From Cytophagales bacterium (GTDB lineage Bacteria; Bacteroidota; Bacteroidia; Cytophagales; UBA9547), in the NCBI GenBank assembly GCA_025360395.1, contig JANYCH010000135.1:1-6168 (forward strand): a stretch of DNA of 6,168 bases. Direction: 5' to 3'. Of the stretch, positions 1 to 5,690 are shown in pieces. Positions within the stretch are counted from its first letter, which is position 1. Each line of letters starts with the position of its first letter. Both the position numbers and the translations under genes were made by a program. Under the pieces are notes generated by a model. That model had not been told where the DNA came from. It was given only the letters and a program-made list of their open reading frames with translations, and did no database searches.

Positions 1-128
1 TCAATGAGTTTTGTTTCAGGCTAAACAGGTCAATATTCAAACAAACTATATTTGATAACCTCATAAAGAGAATGGTAATAGCTGACTATGTACCTATAAA
101 ACAAATAAAATTTCGTATAAGTATTTAA
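1..128 (+). CDS. C-terminal fragment of an IS1595/ISXO2-type transposase (partial, runs off left edge)
   Basis: The frame that starts at base 3 is open from the window edge to a TAA at 126-128 and gives 41 residues. It begins NEFCFRLNRSIF and continues with IFDNLIKRMV. IS1595-family (ISXO2-like) DDE transposases characteristically end with a motif of the form LNEFxxRxNRR...LFDRLL, and this reading matches it in order and spacing (NEF at residues 1-3, R6, NR at 8-9, IFDNL at 16-20). The arginine that usually follows NR is replaced by S. The tail after residue 25 (ending IKFRISI) is not recognisable and may be family-variable. The catalytic DDE residues would lie to the left, so I cannot tell whether the element is intact. 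The assignment rests on recalled family motifs over a short stretch. The alternative is an unrelated gene or a chance open frame. Confidence 0.6.
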   Translation, partial: NEFCFRLNRSIFKQTIFDNLIKRMVIADYVPIKQIKFRISI

Positions 129-157
129 ATGGGCTATTCTATAAATTTAATATTTCT

Positions 158-877
158 TTGCCCAAAGATCACTTTCAATTTAAACAATTTGGCATTTATC
201 AAAAAAATGCAACCTTAAAAATTTGCACAGATTCGTGTTTATTTGGGGCCTGGGTTGCATCACAACCGGCAGTAACCAAAAAGGTACTTGACATTGGTTC
301 AGGAACAGGATTGCTGGGTTTAATGTTTGCCCAGCAAAATTCCGGTTCAGGAATTACCGGGTTAGAAATCGACGAGGTAAGCTCTAAATTGACGTTTGTG
401 AATTTTCAGAATTCCCCTTGGAAGGACCAGTTAGTTTCAATTAATGCCTCTTTACAGAAATTTGTTAAAAATGAGAATTCCAAATTCGATATTATTATTT
501 GCAATCCCCCATTTTTTGAAAACCAACTTTTATCAGGTAAATCAATCAATAACCTTGCAAAGCACAGTTCTGAATTAAAAAGGGAAGAATTGGTTGAATG
601 TGTAATTTCAGCACTGCAACAAGACGGAGTTTTTTACATTTTGCTACCCCCGGTTGAAGCTGTAAATTTTGAAGTTTTAGCAGAAGGCTCAGGACTTTAT
701 CTCAACAAAATATCCAAAGTCAAGAATTTTGAAGGCTCAAATCACATTCGTTACATGATGGCCTTTGCGAAACGTAAAACGGAATTGTCGGAAGAAGAAC
801 TATGCATTTATGCTTCTGATAAAATATATTCAGACAAATTTAAATCTCTTTTGAAAGAATATTATTTGCACTTGTAA
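158..877 (+). CDS. trmN6: tRNA1(Val) (adenine(37)-N6)-methyltransferase, TrmN6/YfiC family
   Basis: Class I SAM-dependent methyltransferase of 239 residues. In E. coli the family methylates N6 of A37, beside the anticodon of tRNA-Val(cmo5UAC), in the cytoplasm. Visible signatures in order: FQFKQF at 6-11 and TDSCLFGAW at 24-32, the family N-terminal hallmarks; LDIGSGTGLLGL at 44-55, the glycine-rich SAM loop (motif I); GLEID at 68-72, whose acidic end binds the SAM ribose; and NPPFF at 116-120, the (N/D)PPY-type catalytic motif of N6-adenine methylases. Length is normal for the family. The start is a TTG at 158: the frame is open upstream only to a TGA at 83-85 and contains no ATG, and the residues after this TTG line up with the usual family N-terminus. 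I see no Shine-Dalgarno sequence. A probable transposase fragment ends 29 bases upstream. The stop is two bases from the stop of the converging minus-strand gene. Confidence 0.88.
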   Translation: MPKDHFQFKQFGIYQKNATLKICTDSCLFGAWVASQPAVTKKVLDIGSGTGLLGLMFAQQNSGSGITGLEIDEVSSKLTFVNFQNSPWKDQLVSINASLQKFVKNENSKFDIIICNPPFFENQLLSGKSINNLAKHSSELKREELVECVISALQQDGVFYILLPPVEAVNFEVLAEGSGLYLNKISKVKNFEGSNHIRYMMAFAKRKTELSEEELCIYASDKIYSDKFKSLLKEYYLHL

Positions 878-879
878 AA

Positions 880-2082
880 TCAGCTATTAACAAAGCTGGA
901 TAAATAGGCATATTTGATAGTCAGCTTCCCTTGTTTAACGATGGTAGCCTGGTTCAAAATAAGGTCTTCATCTGTTTCAACCAGGTTGTAAAATACATTT
1001 TGTGCTAATTGCCGTGCAAAAGATTCAGAAGCGTCCCTTGGCAGTTCGCAAGGCAAATTGTCAACAGCCATTACGGTTATGTTCTTTGGGTTAGAATAGG
1101 GTGGTTCAGTTTGTTGCATAAAGGGATTATAATCATAAACCGGATCAGGAATACTGGAAGCCCGGACAGTACAAGGGATCGAACCATTGATGTCGCAGGT
1201 GATATCCGCGACAAGTTTTATCTTGAATTCGGGGTTTTGCATGTCTTCAATTGTAAACAATTTTGGGGCTGCAGAATTCCAGAATGCCCCTGCAATGAGC
1301 ATGTCAGCTACGTTGGTAAATCTTAAAAAATCAGGTAGATAGTCAGAAGGATGACTGTGGAAATGATTTGAATCCCAGGGTTTGCTGTCTTTTCGTTTGA
1401 AATAATCTGATGATTCTAACTGACAATAAACAGGCTGAGAAAATGTTTCATTAAGGAACTGACTAACATTTACTTCCAAAATTCCTGCCCTTTGTAAGAG
1501 CTCGCTGGCACTAGACCCAACCCGGCCGCTTCCTGTAAGCACAATTTTGATTGGAGGTAGTTTCATTCCGTGAAATTCTTCCACCATTTCACGGAAGTCG
1601 AAGCATTGGTTAGCAGGTTTCAGATCAAAATAATGATATCGTTTGCCATAGTGCAGAAGGGCATTATATGCGCCAACCAATCCGGCAAAATGGCCAAAGG
1701 CCACAAGCCGTTTTTTGGTTGGGTCAGTAATTTCTTCGTAATCTATGAGCGTACAACCTTTTTGTAATGTTGTTTGCAGCAGCTTTTTATTGTGTGGTTG
1801 CTTTTTAGTGGTATGTGAAAAGAAAAAGTATTTCTTGCCTGGAATCAAAGCGTCAGGGTTGACTTCTTTCACTCCAAATAAAACGTCACATTCTGAGAGG
1901 TCTTCCTTTATTTCTATACCAAGGTCAGAATATTCGGCGTCAGAAAAGATCCTAAAAGGGGAGGGCTGAACAAGAAACCGGATATTATACTGACCTTCAA
2001 GCTCCACACATAACATGGGCGTAATTGCAACCCTAAAGTCGGGTGGAATCCTTGTTTCACGCAGAATGCCAATAGTCAGCAT
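880..2082 (-). CDS. Saccharopine dehydrogenase (lysine-forming) / lysine-ketoglutarate reductase-like enzyme
   Basis: NAD(P)-dependent oxidoreductase of 400 residues in the alanine dehydrogenase/PNT superfamily. It resembles yeast Lys1 and especially the N-terminal lysine-ketoglutarate reductase half of the animal bifunctional enzyme AASS, which condenses lysine and 2-oxoglutarate to saccharopine. Shared segments: N-terminal GILRE and RVAITP (R17 region); GVKEV with K72 and FFFSHTTKKQ with H90, matching the catalytic Lys/His pair of Lys1; LIDYE at 112-116; VAFGHFAGLVGA at 127-138; a nucleotide-binding GSGRVG at 174-179; ADITCDINGSI near 282-292; and VDNLPCELPRDAS at 340-352. The C-terminal saccharopine-cleaving domain of AASS is absent, so a separate LYS9-like partner would be expected elsewhere. 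Automatic annotation may call it alanine dehydrogenase. The gene lies 39 bases downstream of the PAP2 gene in the same direction. A weak 5-bp hairpin (CAGCT/AGCTG, 881-898) overlaps its stop codon. The direction of the reaction in the cell cannot be read from sequence. Confidence 0.82.
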   Translation of the reverse strand: MLTIGILRETRIPPDFRVAITPMLCVELEGQYNIRFLVQPSPFRIFSDAEYSDLGIEIKEDLSECDVLFGVKEVNPDALIPGKKYFFFSHTTKKQPHNKKLLQTTLQKGCTLIDYEEITDPTKKRLVAFGHFAGLVGAYNALLHYGKRYHYFDLKPANQCFDFREMVEEFHGMKLPPIKIVLTGSGRVGSSASELLQRAGILEVNVSQFLNETFSQPVYCQLESSDYFKRKDSKPWDSNHFHSHPSDYLPDFLRFTNVADMLIAGAFWNSAAPKLFTIEDMQNPEFKIKLVADITCDINGSIPCTVRASSIPDPVYDYNPFMQQTEPPYSNPKNITVMAVDNLPCELPRDASESFARQLAQNVFYNLVETDEDLILNQATIVKQGKLTIKYAYLSSFVNS

Positions 2083-2121
2083 ATTACAGTTTACTTCTTA
2101 TACGAAATAATCAAACCATGT

Positions 2122-2790
2122 TTACTTAATACCTGAAAAAAAACCCTTTTGAAGTCCGATCTTGTCCTGTAACTTATAATGTCCATTAAGAAGATAGATA
2201 ACAAAGGTAGTTGCTGCAACAGCAAAAAGGGCACCTGCATATACATCTGCAAAAAAATGAAGGGCTAGGTACATTCTGGAATAAGCCACCAAAAATGCCA
2301 TTATAAAAAAGAAAAATGATGCAAGTTTGTTCTTCATCCAATAAGACAAAACCAAAAACATGGAAAAAGCGGCAGCAGAATGCCCGCTGGGAAAACTGTT
2401 TGAAACAAGGATCTCTACTCCTTCCGTAAAATGCAGTCTGTAATAATCTTTCCAGAAATAGGATTTTGGCCTGTAATTTTCTGCAAAAGCATAAAGTTTT
2501 ACAATTTGGACCGGTATGCTCGTTACAGCATAACTTATCCCTAGTACAAGCGCTTTTTCTTTAGAAACAAAAAGCAGAAATAAGGCTGTAAGAATTAACA
2601 CCGTAGTTCCATCGCCCACATGGGTGAACCATTTAAAGAACAGATCACCATAAGGTGAATACCTGGAGTTTACTGCCAATAAAAGGATGTCTTTTGAAAA
2701 AAGGTACAGAAAAAATGCGCCAACTAAAAGGCAGGCAGTAAATGGGTAAAAAAAGTACAGGTTATCTTTAATAAACTTTTTAAGCCACAT
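2122..2790 (-). CDS. PAP2-family (type 2 phosphatidic acid phosphatase) integral membrane phosphatase
   Basis: Predicted inner-membrane lipid-phosphate phosphatase of 222 residues. All three PAP2 motifs are present: K98 with RP at 107-108 (motif 1); PSGH at 134-137 with catalytic-site H137 (motif 2); and SR at 171-172, H178 and D182 in the pattern SRx5Hx3D (motif 3). H178 is the expected phosphohistidine nucleophile. In motif 1, K98 and RP are separated by eight residues, whereas the textbook spacing is six; the residues themselves are intact. Hydrophobic segments near 12-31, 63-76, 80-97, 138-151, 157-170 and 184-201 give about six membrane spans, as usual for the family. Substrates could be phosphatidate, phosphatidylglycerol phosphate, undecaprenyl diphosphate or the phosphates of lipid A; sequence alone does not decide. 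The start is ATG at 2790 with only a weak purine-rich stretch upstream. It lies between ilvA and the saccharopine dehydrogenase-like gene, separated from ilvA by a repeat. Confidence 0.92.
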   Translation of the reverse strand: MWLKKFIKDNLYFFYPFTACLLVGAFFLYLFSKDILLLAVNSRYSPYGDLFFKWFTHVGDGTTVLILTALFLLFVSKEKALVLGISYAVTSIPVQIVKLYAFAENYRPKSYFWKDYYRLHFTEGVEILVSNSFPSGHSAAAFSMFLVLSYWMKNKLASFFFFIMAFLVAYSRMYLALHFFADVYAGALFAVAATTFVIYLLNGHYKLQDKIGLQKGFFSGIK

Positions 2791-2805
2791 AATCTAAATT
2801 CTTTC

Positions 2806-2891
2806 TACCACAAAGAACACTAAGTTTTGCACTAGGATCACTAAGTATGCTGGTGAACTTTGTGTTTTTAAATCTGGTGTCCTTTGTAGTA
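2806..2891. repeat. Imperfect CACAAAG-type intergenic inverted repeat
   Basis: The gap between ilvA and the PAP2 gene is almost filled by a degenerate palindrome. The outer arms are TACCACAAAGAACACTA (2806-2822) and TGGTGTCCTTTGTAGTA (2875-2891); the second, reverse-complemented, matches the first at 14 of 17 positions. In the RNA made from the minus strand, two of the three mismatches become G-U pairs, so the arms could pair at 16 of 17 positions. Inside are a direct repeat CACTAAGT at 2818-2825 and 2839-2846 (period 21) and further copies of the word as AACTTTGTG (2856-2864). Similar ACCACAAAG/CTTTGTGGT intergenic repeats occur in many environmental genomes, from memory. This one may be a decayed copy, acting as a transcript-stabilising or terminating hairpin after ilvA, or doing nothing. 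Confidence 0.6.
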
Positions 2892-2896
2892 AGATT

Positions 2897-4147
2897 TTAA
2901 ATAACATAATTAAATAAAGTAGGATCATCATTTACATGGATATTCTGAAAACCCTTTGCATTCATCCTTTCCACCAGCGATTGATAATCATGGCTTTTCT
3001 TTAACTCTATTCCTACAATGGCCGGGCCTGCCTCACGGTTTGTTTTCTTGACATATTCAAACCTGGTGATGTCATCTGTTGGTCCAAGCACATCATTTAC
3101 GAATTCCTTCAAGGCCCCTGCTCTTTGAGGGAAATTGATGATGAAATAATGTTTGAATCCTTCGTAGATCAGGGACCTTTCAATGATTTCCTGCATACGG
3201 GCAATGTCATTGTTGCTTCCGCTCACGATGCAAACAATATTTTTACCTTTGATCTGTTCGCTGTAAAAATCCAGGGCAGCTATTGACAATGCACCTGCCG
3301 GTTCTACTACAATTGCTTCCTCATTGTATAATTTCAGAATTGTAGAACAGGCCTTCCCTTCAGGGACCAGCACAACGTCATCCAGGGTATTTTTGCAGAT
3401 TTCCAAAGTATTTGAACCGACTGATTTCACGGCAGCTCCGTCAATAAACTTATCAATGGTTTCTAAAGTAATAACTTTTCCGGCCTCTATTGCCTTTTTC
3501 ATACTAGGTGCACCGGCTGGTTCTACACCTATAATTTTGGTTCTTGGGCTTTTTTCTTTTAAATAAGTTGAAACACCAGCTGCCAACCCCCCTCCGCCAA
3601 TCGGCAGAAATAAATAATCTATCGGAACTGAAATATCCCTGAGGATTTCAAGTCCTACTGTACCCTGTCCTGCCATTACTTTAAAGTCATTAAAAGGATG
3701 GAGGAAAAGCATTTCATTATTCTCGCAAAACTGAACCGCTTCCCGGTAAGAATCATCGAAAGTGTCGCCCATCAGGATAAGTTCGATACAATCTCTGCCA
3801 AACATTTTAACCTGTTCTATCTTTTGCTTTGGTGTAGTGATGGGCATGAAAATTTTGCCCTTTATTTTTAATTTATTGCAAGACAAAGCAACACCTTGTG
3901 CATGGTTGCCTGCACTGGCACAAACAATTCCCTTTGAAAGAGATTCACGGGATTGACTACTTAAAAAATTGTACGCGCCTCTTATTTTATAAGACCTCAC
4001 AACCTGCAAATCTTCCCTTTTAAGGTAAACATTGCAGCCGTATTTTTCTGACAGGTTTAAGTTTAATTGGATCGGTGTGTGGTATATAGCTCCGTTTAAC
4101 CGTTCACTAGCTTGTTCTATATCTTCAACAGTCAGGCCTGATTGCAT
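2897..4147 (-). CDS. ilvA: Threonine ammonia-lyase (threonine dehydratase), short IlvA form
   Basis: PLP-dependent enzyme of 416 residues that deaminates L-threonine to 2-oxobutanoate, the first committed step toward isoleucine. The catalytic fold shows SYKIRGAYN with the PLP-binding lysine K54, SAGNHAQG at 78-85 (substrate/PLP contacts), the phosphate-binding GGGGL at 174-178, and SGSNND at 299-304 near the pyridine ring. After about residue 320 comes a single ACT-like regulatory domain (KHYFIINFPQRAGAL at 332-346 is its first strand and turn). E. coli IlvA has about 514 residues and two such domains, so this is the shorter form found in many bacteria. It has an allosteric domain, unlike the purely catabolic TdcB type, so a biosynthetic role is likely but the effector is not evident. 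No ilvC, ilvD or ilvB genes are adjacent. The ATG at 4147 is preceded by a possible TATTTTTG promoter element. It probably heads the minus-strand set with PAP2 and the saccharopine dehydrogenase-like gene. Confidence 0.93.
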   Translation of the reverse strand: MQSGLTVEDIEQASERLNGAIYHTPIQLNLNLSEKYGCNVYLKREDLQVVRSYKIRGAYNFLSSQSRESLSKGIVCASAGNHAQGVALSCNKLKIKGKIFMPITTPKQKIEQVKMFGRDCIELILMGDTFDDSYREAVQFCENNEMLFLHPFNDFKVMAGQGTVGLEILRDISVPIDYLFLPIGGGGLAAGVSTYLKEKSPRTKIIGVEPAGAPSMKKAIEAGKVITLETIDKFIDGAAVKSVGSNTLEICKNTLDDVVLVPEGKACSTILKLYNEEAIVVEPAGALSIAALDFYSEQIKGKNIVCIVSGSNNDIARMQEIIERSLIYEGFKHYFIINFPQRAGALKEFVNDVLGPTDDITRFEYVKKTNREAGPAIVGIELKKSHDYQSLVERMNAKGFQNIHVNDDPTLFNYVI

Positions 4148-4163
4148 TTTATGTTATATTTTA

Positions 4164-4171
4164 CAAAAATA
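4164..4171 (-). promoter_or_regulatory. Possible -7 promoter element of ilvA
   Basis: On the minus strand these bases read TATTTTTG, an exact fit to the Bacteroidota -7 consensus TAnnTTTG. The position would give a leader of roughly 10 bases before the ilvA ATG. I find no TTTG or TTG about 19 bases further upstream, so only half of the promoter is supported. Confidence 0.38.
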
Positions 4172-4254
4172 CGATGAATAAAAGCATTTTCTATGATTTT
4201 TAAAGTATTGATAAGATAGGGATTCTTTTTTAAAGAGAAAGAGAGGGAAAATGG

Positions 4255-4285
4255 TTTGTCTTGATTAAAAAATAAACTACTTTTG
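4255..4285 (+). promoter_or_regulatory. Bacteroidota-type promoter of tRNA-His
   Basis: TTTG at 4255-4258 and TACTTTTG at 4278-4285 are separated by exactly 19 bases and match the Bacteroidota housekeeping consensus TTTG-N19-TAnnTTTG at every defined position. Transcription would begin near 4291-4293, a few bases before the tRNA. This is the best promoter in the window and the firmest sequence evidence for the phylum. Confidence 0.75.
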
Positions 4286-4298
4286 CACTCTCAAATAC

Positions 4299-4373
4299 GG
4301 AGATCGTAGCTCAGCTGGTTAGAGCGCCTGATTGTGGTTCAGGAGGTCGTGGGTTCGAACCCCATCTTTCTCC
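4299..4373 (+). tRNA. tRNA-His (anticodon GTG)
   Basis: Cloverleaf read by eye: D stem GCTC/GAGC (4309-4312, 4322-4325), anticodon stem CCTGA/TCAGG (4327-4331, 4339-4343) with loop TTGTGGT and anticodon GTG at 4334-4336, a five-base variable loop, and T stem GTGGG/CCCAT (4349-4353, 4361-4365) with loop TTCGAAC. The extra G at 4299 opposite C at 4373 provides the G-1:C73 pair that identifies histidine tRNAs to HisRS. The 3' CCA is not encoded and would be added afterwards. The acceptor stem is unusual: positions 5 and 6 (T4304, C4305) face T4368 and T4367, so two adjacent pairs are mismatched while the rest pair. A good promoter and a terminator flank the gene, which argues that it is expressed. 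Confidence 0.93.
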
Positions 4374-4381
4374 CTTAAAAG

Positions 4382-4412
4382 AAAGGGTTGCCAGAAATGA
4401 CAACCCTTTTTT
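4382..4412 (+). terminator. Rho-independent terminator of tRNA-His, probably bidirectional
   Basis: A perfect 9-bp stem AAAGGGTTG (4382-4390) / CAACCCTTT (4401-4409) with a 10-base loop runs straight into a T tract (4407-4412), starting eight bases after the tRNA. Read on the minus strand, the same stem is followed by TTTCTTTT, so it can also terminate the redoxin operon, whose last stop codon is at 4437. Confidence 0.82.
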
Positions 4413-4436
4413 GTTTAACTAAAAATCGATTTCAAA

Positions 4437-5054
4437 TTACTTTTTCCATTTCACTCCACAACCAATTGCTTTTGTGAAAGGAACCTTCACTTCTTCATTT
4501 TTCATTAACTGATCCAAAGCATTTTCAACGTATTTAACTTTTACCCCACTTGGGTTTTCTGCATTATCATCAATAGCGCCAATATATTTCACTATCATAT
4601 CATTTCCGCTTTTGGTCAAAATGTAAACATGCGGTGTTCTTGCTGCTCCGTAAGTTTTGGCAATTTCCTGAGAATCGTCTCTCAAATAAGGGAAAGGAAA
4701 TTTTTTATCTTTTGCCCTGATTTTCATATTCTCAAATGAATCGTCAGGATAAGCCTTATCATCATTGGGGTTTACTGCAATCACAGGATATCCTTTAGCA
4801 GCATATTTCTTATCTAAGGCCACAATCCTGTCCTCATAAGCGACAGAAAACGGACAATGGTTGCAGGTGAACACCACGATAAACCCTTTTGCTTCTTTAA
4901 AATCACTCATCGAAGTTTCTTTGCCATCAATATTTTTCAGTTTGAAATCAATGGCCTTGTCGCCGGGTTTGTACCCGCCTGGATTTTCTTTAAGGTTAAA
5001 ACTTCCCAGTGATAATACTAATACAATTAAAGATACAATTCTTAAGTTTTTCAT
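4437..5054 (-). CDS. Exported peroxiredoxin-like thioredoxin-fold protein (AhpC/TSA redoxin, PRX_like1 type)
   Basis: Thioredoxin-fold protein of 205 residues counted from the ATG at 5054. The N-terminus (MKNLRIVSL then LIVLVLSLGSF) is a signal peptide or membrane anchor with no lipobox cysteine, so the domain should lie outside the cytoplasm. The redoxin domain follows: PGDKAIDFKL (30-39), VFTCNHCPF with C64 and C67 as a CxxC-type active site, AVNPNDD (93-99), FPFPYLRDD near 119-127, and TPH with the expected cis-proline near 131. The C-terminus ends IGCGVKWKK, and the GCxxKW ending with C199 is, from memory, typical of this peroxiredoxin-like family. The substrate is not known; thiol-disulfide exchange is an inference from the fold. 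A TTG at 5060 would add two residues, but the ATG with MKN is the more natural start. It lies 11 bases after the TlpA-like gene, very probably in one transcript. Confidence 0.85.
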   Translation of the reverse strand: MKNLRIVSLIVLVLSLGSFNLKENPGGYKPGDKAIDFKLKNIDGKETSMSDFKEAKGFIVVFTCNHCPFSVAYEDRIVALDKKYAAKGYPVIAVNPNDDKAYPDDSFENMKIRAKDKKFPFPYLRDDSQEIAKTYGAARTPHVYILTKSGNDMIVKYIGAIDDNAENPSGVKVKYVENALDQLMKNEEVKVPFTKAIGCGVKWKK

Positions 5055-5065
5055 TTTCAAGAGAT

Positions 5066-5557
5066 TTACTGGTTAATAACTTTTTCTATTTCTGATTTTA
5101 ATTGGGTGTATTCGAAAGTTTGCTCGTAAAATTTTTTATTAGTTGTACTTCCTTTTAAAATAAGCGTAGCAGGGATGCTTCCAGACCAGCTTTTGTCAAT
5201 TTTATCAATCCAGGAATTATAATCCGGTTCATTTAGTAATAAGACTTCTGATACCAGCCCATTTTTTTTAATAAAGGGAATAACTCTTTCTTTTAATTTA
5301 CTTTTGAAATCCATACAGATCAAAAGGACTCTCACTTTTTTGCCTTTATAATCTTTTGTGATTTTCTCAAAAGCTGGAAGCTCTTCTACGCAAGGTTTAC
5401 ACCAGGTAGCCCAAAAATTCAGGATATAGACTGAATCGCTTTTTGAAGACATTATTTTTTCTAAAGCATCAAACTGGATCACATTTATACCAGGAACCTG
5501 ACTCCAGAAATATAGAGAGGTTAAAATGAAAAATGAGAATGTAAAAGTGTGTTTCAT
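5066..5557 (-). CDS. TlpA/ResA-like exported thiol-disulfide oxidoreductase
   Basis: Thioredoxin-fold protein of 163 residues. Residues 1-20 (MKHTF, hydrophobic FSFFILTSLYF, then WSQ) look like a signal peptide with cleavage likely after S-Q near 19-20, giving a periplasmic protein. The active site is FWATWCKPC with C53 and C56, the WCxPC form typical of TlpA/ResA proteins, and IPAT supplies the cis-proline P129 opposite it. ELPAFEKI at 59-66 continues the family pattern. Such proteins usually reduce disulfides, for example in cytochrome c maturation or in partner proteins, but no cytochrome gene is nearby. It is the first gene of a pair with the peroxiredoxin-like protein. Upstream at 5606-5613 the minus strand reads TGACTTTG, one base off the TAnnTTTG consensus and without a clear -33 element, so the promoter is uncertain. 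Confidence 0.88.
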   Translation of the reverse strand: MKHTFTFSFFILTSLYFWSQVPGINVIQFDALEKIMSSKSDSVYILNFWATWCKPCVEELPAFEKITKDYKGKKVRVLLICMDFKSKLKERVIPFIKKNGLVSEVLLLNEPDYNSWIDKIDKSWSGSIPATLILKGSTTNKKFYEQTFEYTQLKSEIEKVINQ

Positions 5558-5666
5558 TTGGGTTATTAAAAACTACTTCAAGTACATCAAAATCCCTAAA
5601 AACTGCAAAGTCAGGTTAAGATAAAGAAGACTTCCTTCTTAAAAGTAAAAGACAATGCTTTTTGTT

Positions 5667-5674
5667 TAATTTTG
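5667..5674 (+). promoter_or_regulatory. Possible -7 promoter element of the RluA-family gene
   Basis: TAATTTTG fits TAnnTTTG exactly and would place transcription start near 5681, about ten bases before the TTG start codon. No TTTG is seen about 19 bases upstream, so support is partial. Confidence 0.38.
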
Positions 5675-5690
5675 TTTTTCATTTAGAAAT

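Noticed and set aside
47..54. TATATTTG, an exact TAnnTTTG match upstream of trmN6
   Set aside because: It lies inside the transposase reading frame, has no TTTG at the right distance, and such an eight-base pattern with two free positions occurs by chance in AT-rich DNA.
1..64. Minus-strand frame starting with ATG at 64 and open to the left edge
   Set aside because: Only 21 codons with no recognisable motif, while the plus strand over the same bases reads as a transposase C-terminus.
1009..1969. Plus-strand open frames at 1009-1326, 1570-1767 and 1745-1969
   Set aside because: They are antisense to the well-supported saccharopine dehydrogenase-like gene and have no recognisable motifs.
3324..3956. 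Plus-strand open frames at 3324-3566 and 3762-3956
   Set aside because: Antisense to ilvA, whose motifs are intact through both stretches.
4148..4298. Possible leader-peptide attenuator or riboswitch before ilvA
   Set aside because: The probable leader is only about ten bases long, and I see no Ile/Val/Leu-rich short frame, T-box or terminator hairpin in the gap.
4861..5076. Plus-strand open frame inside the redoxin operon
   Set aside because: Antisense to the peroxiredoxin-like gene; its composition reflects the opposite strand.
5624..5640. Small hairpin AAGAAG/CTTCTT between the TlpA-like and RluA-family genes
   Set aside because: Six A-T-rich pairs with no T tract, between divergent promoters; most likely chance.
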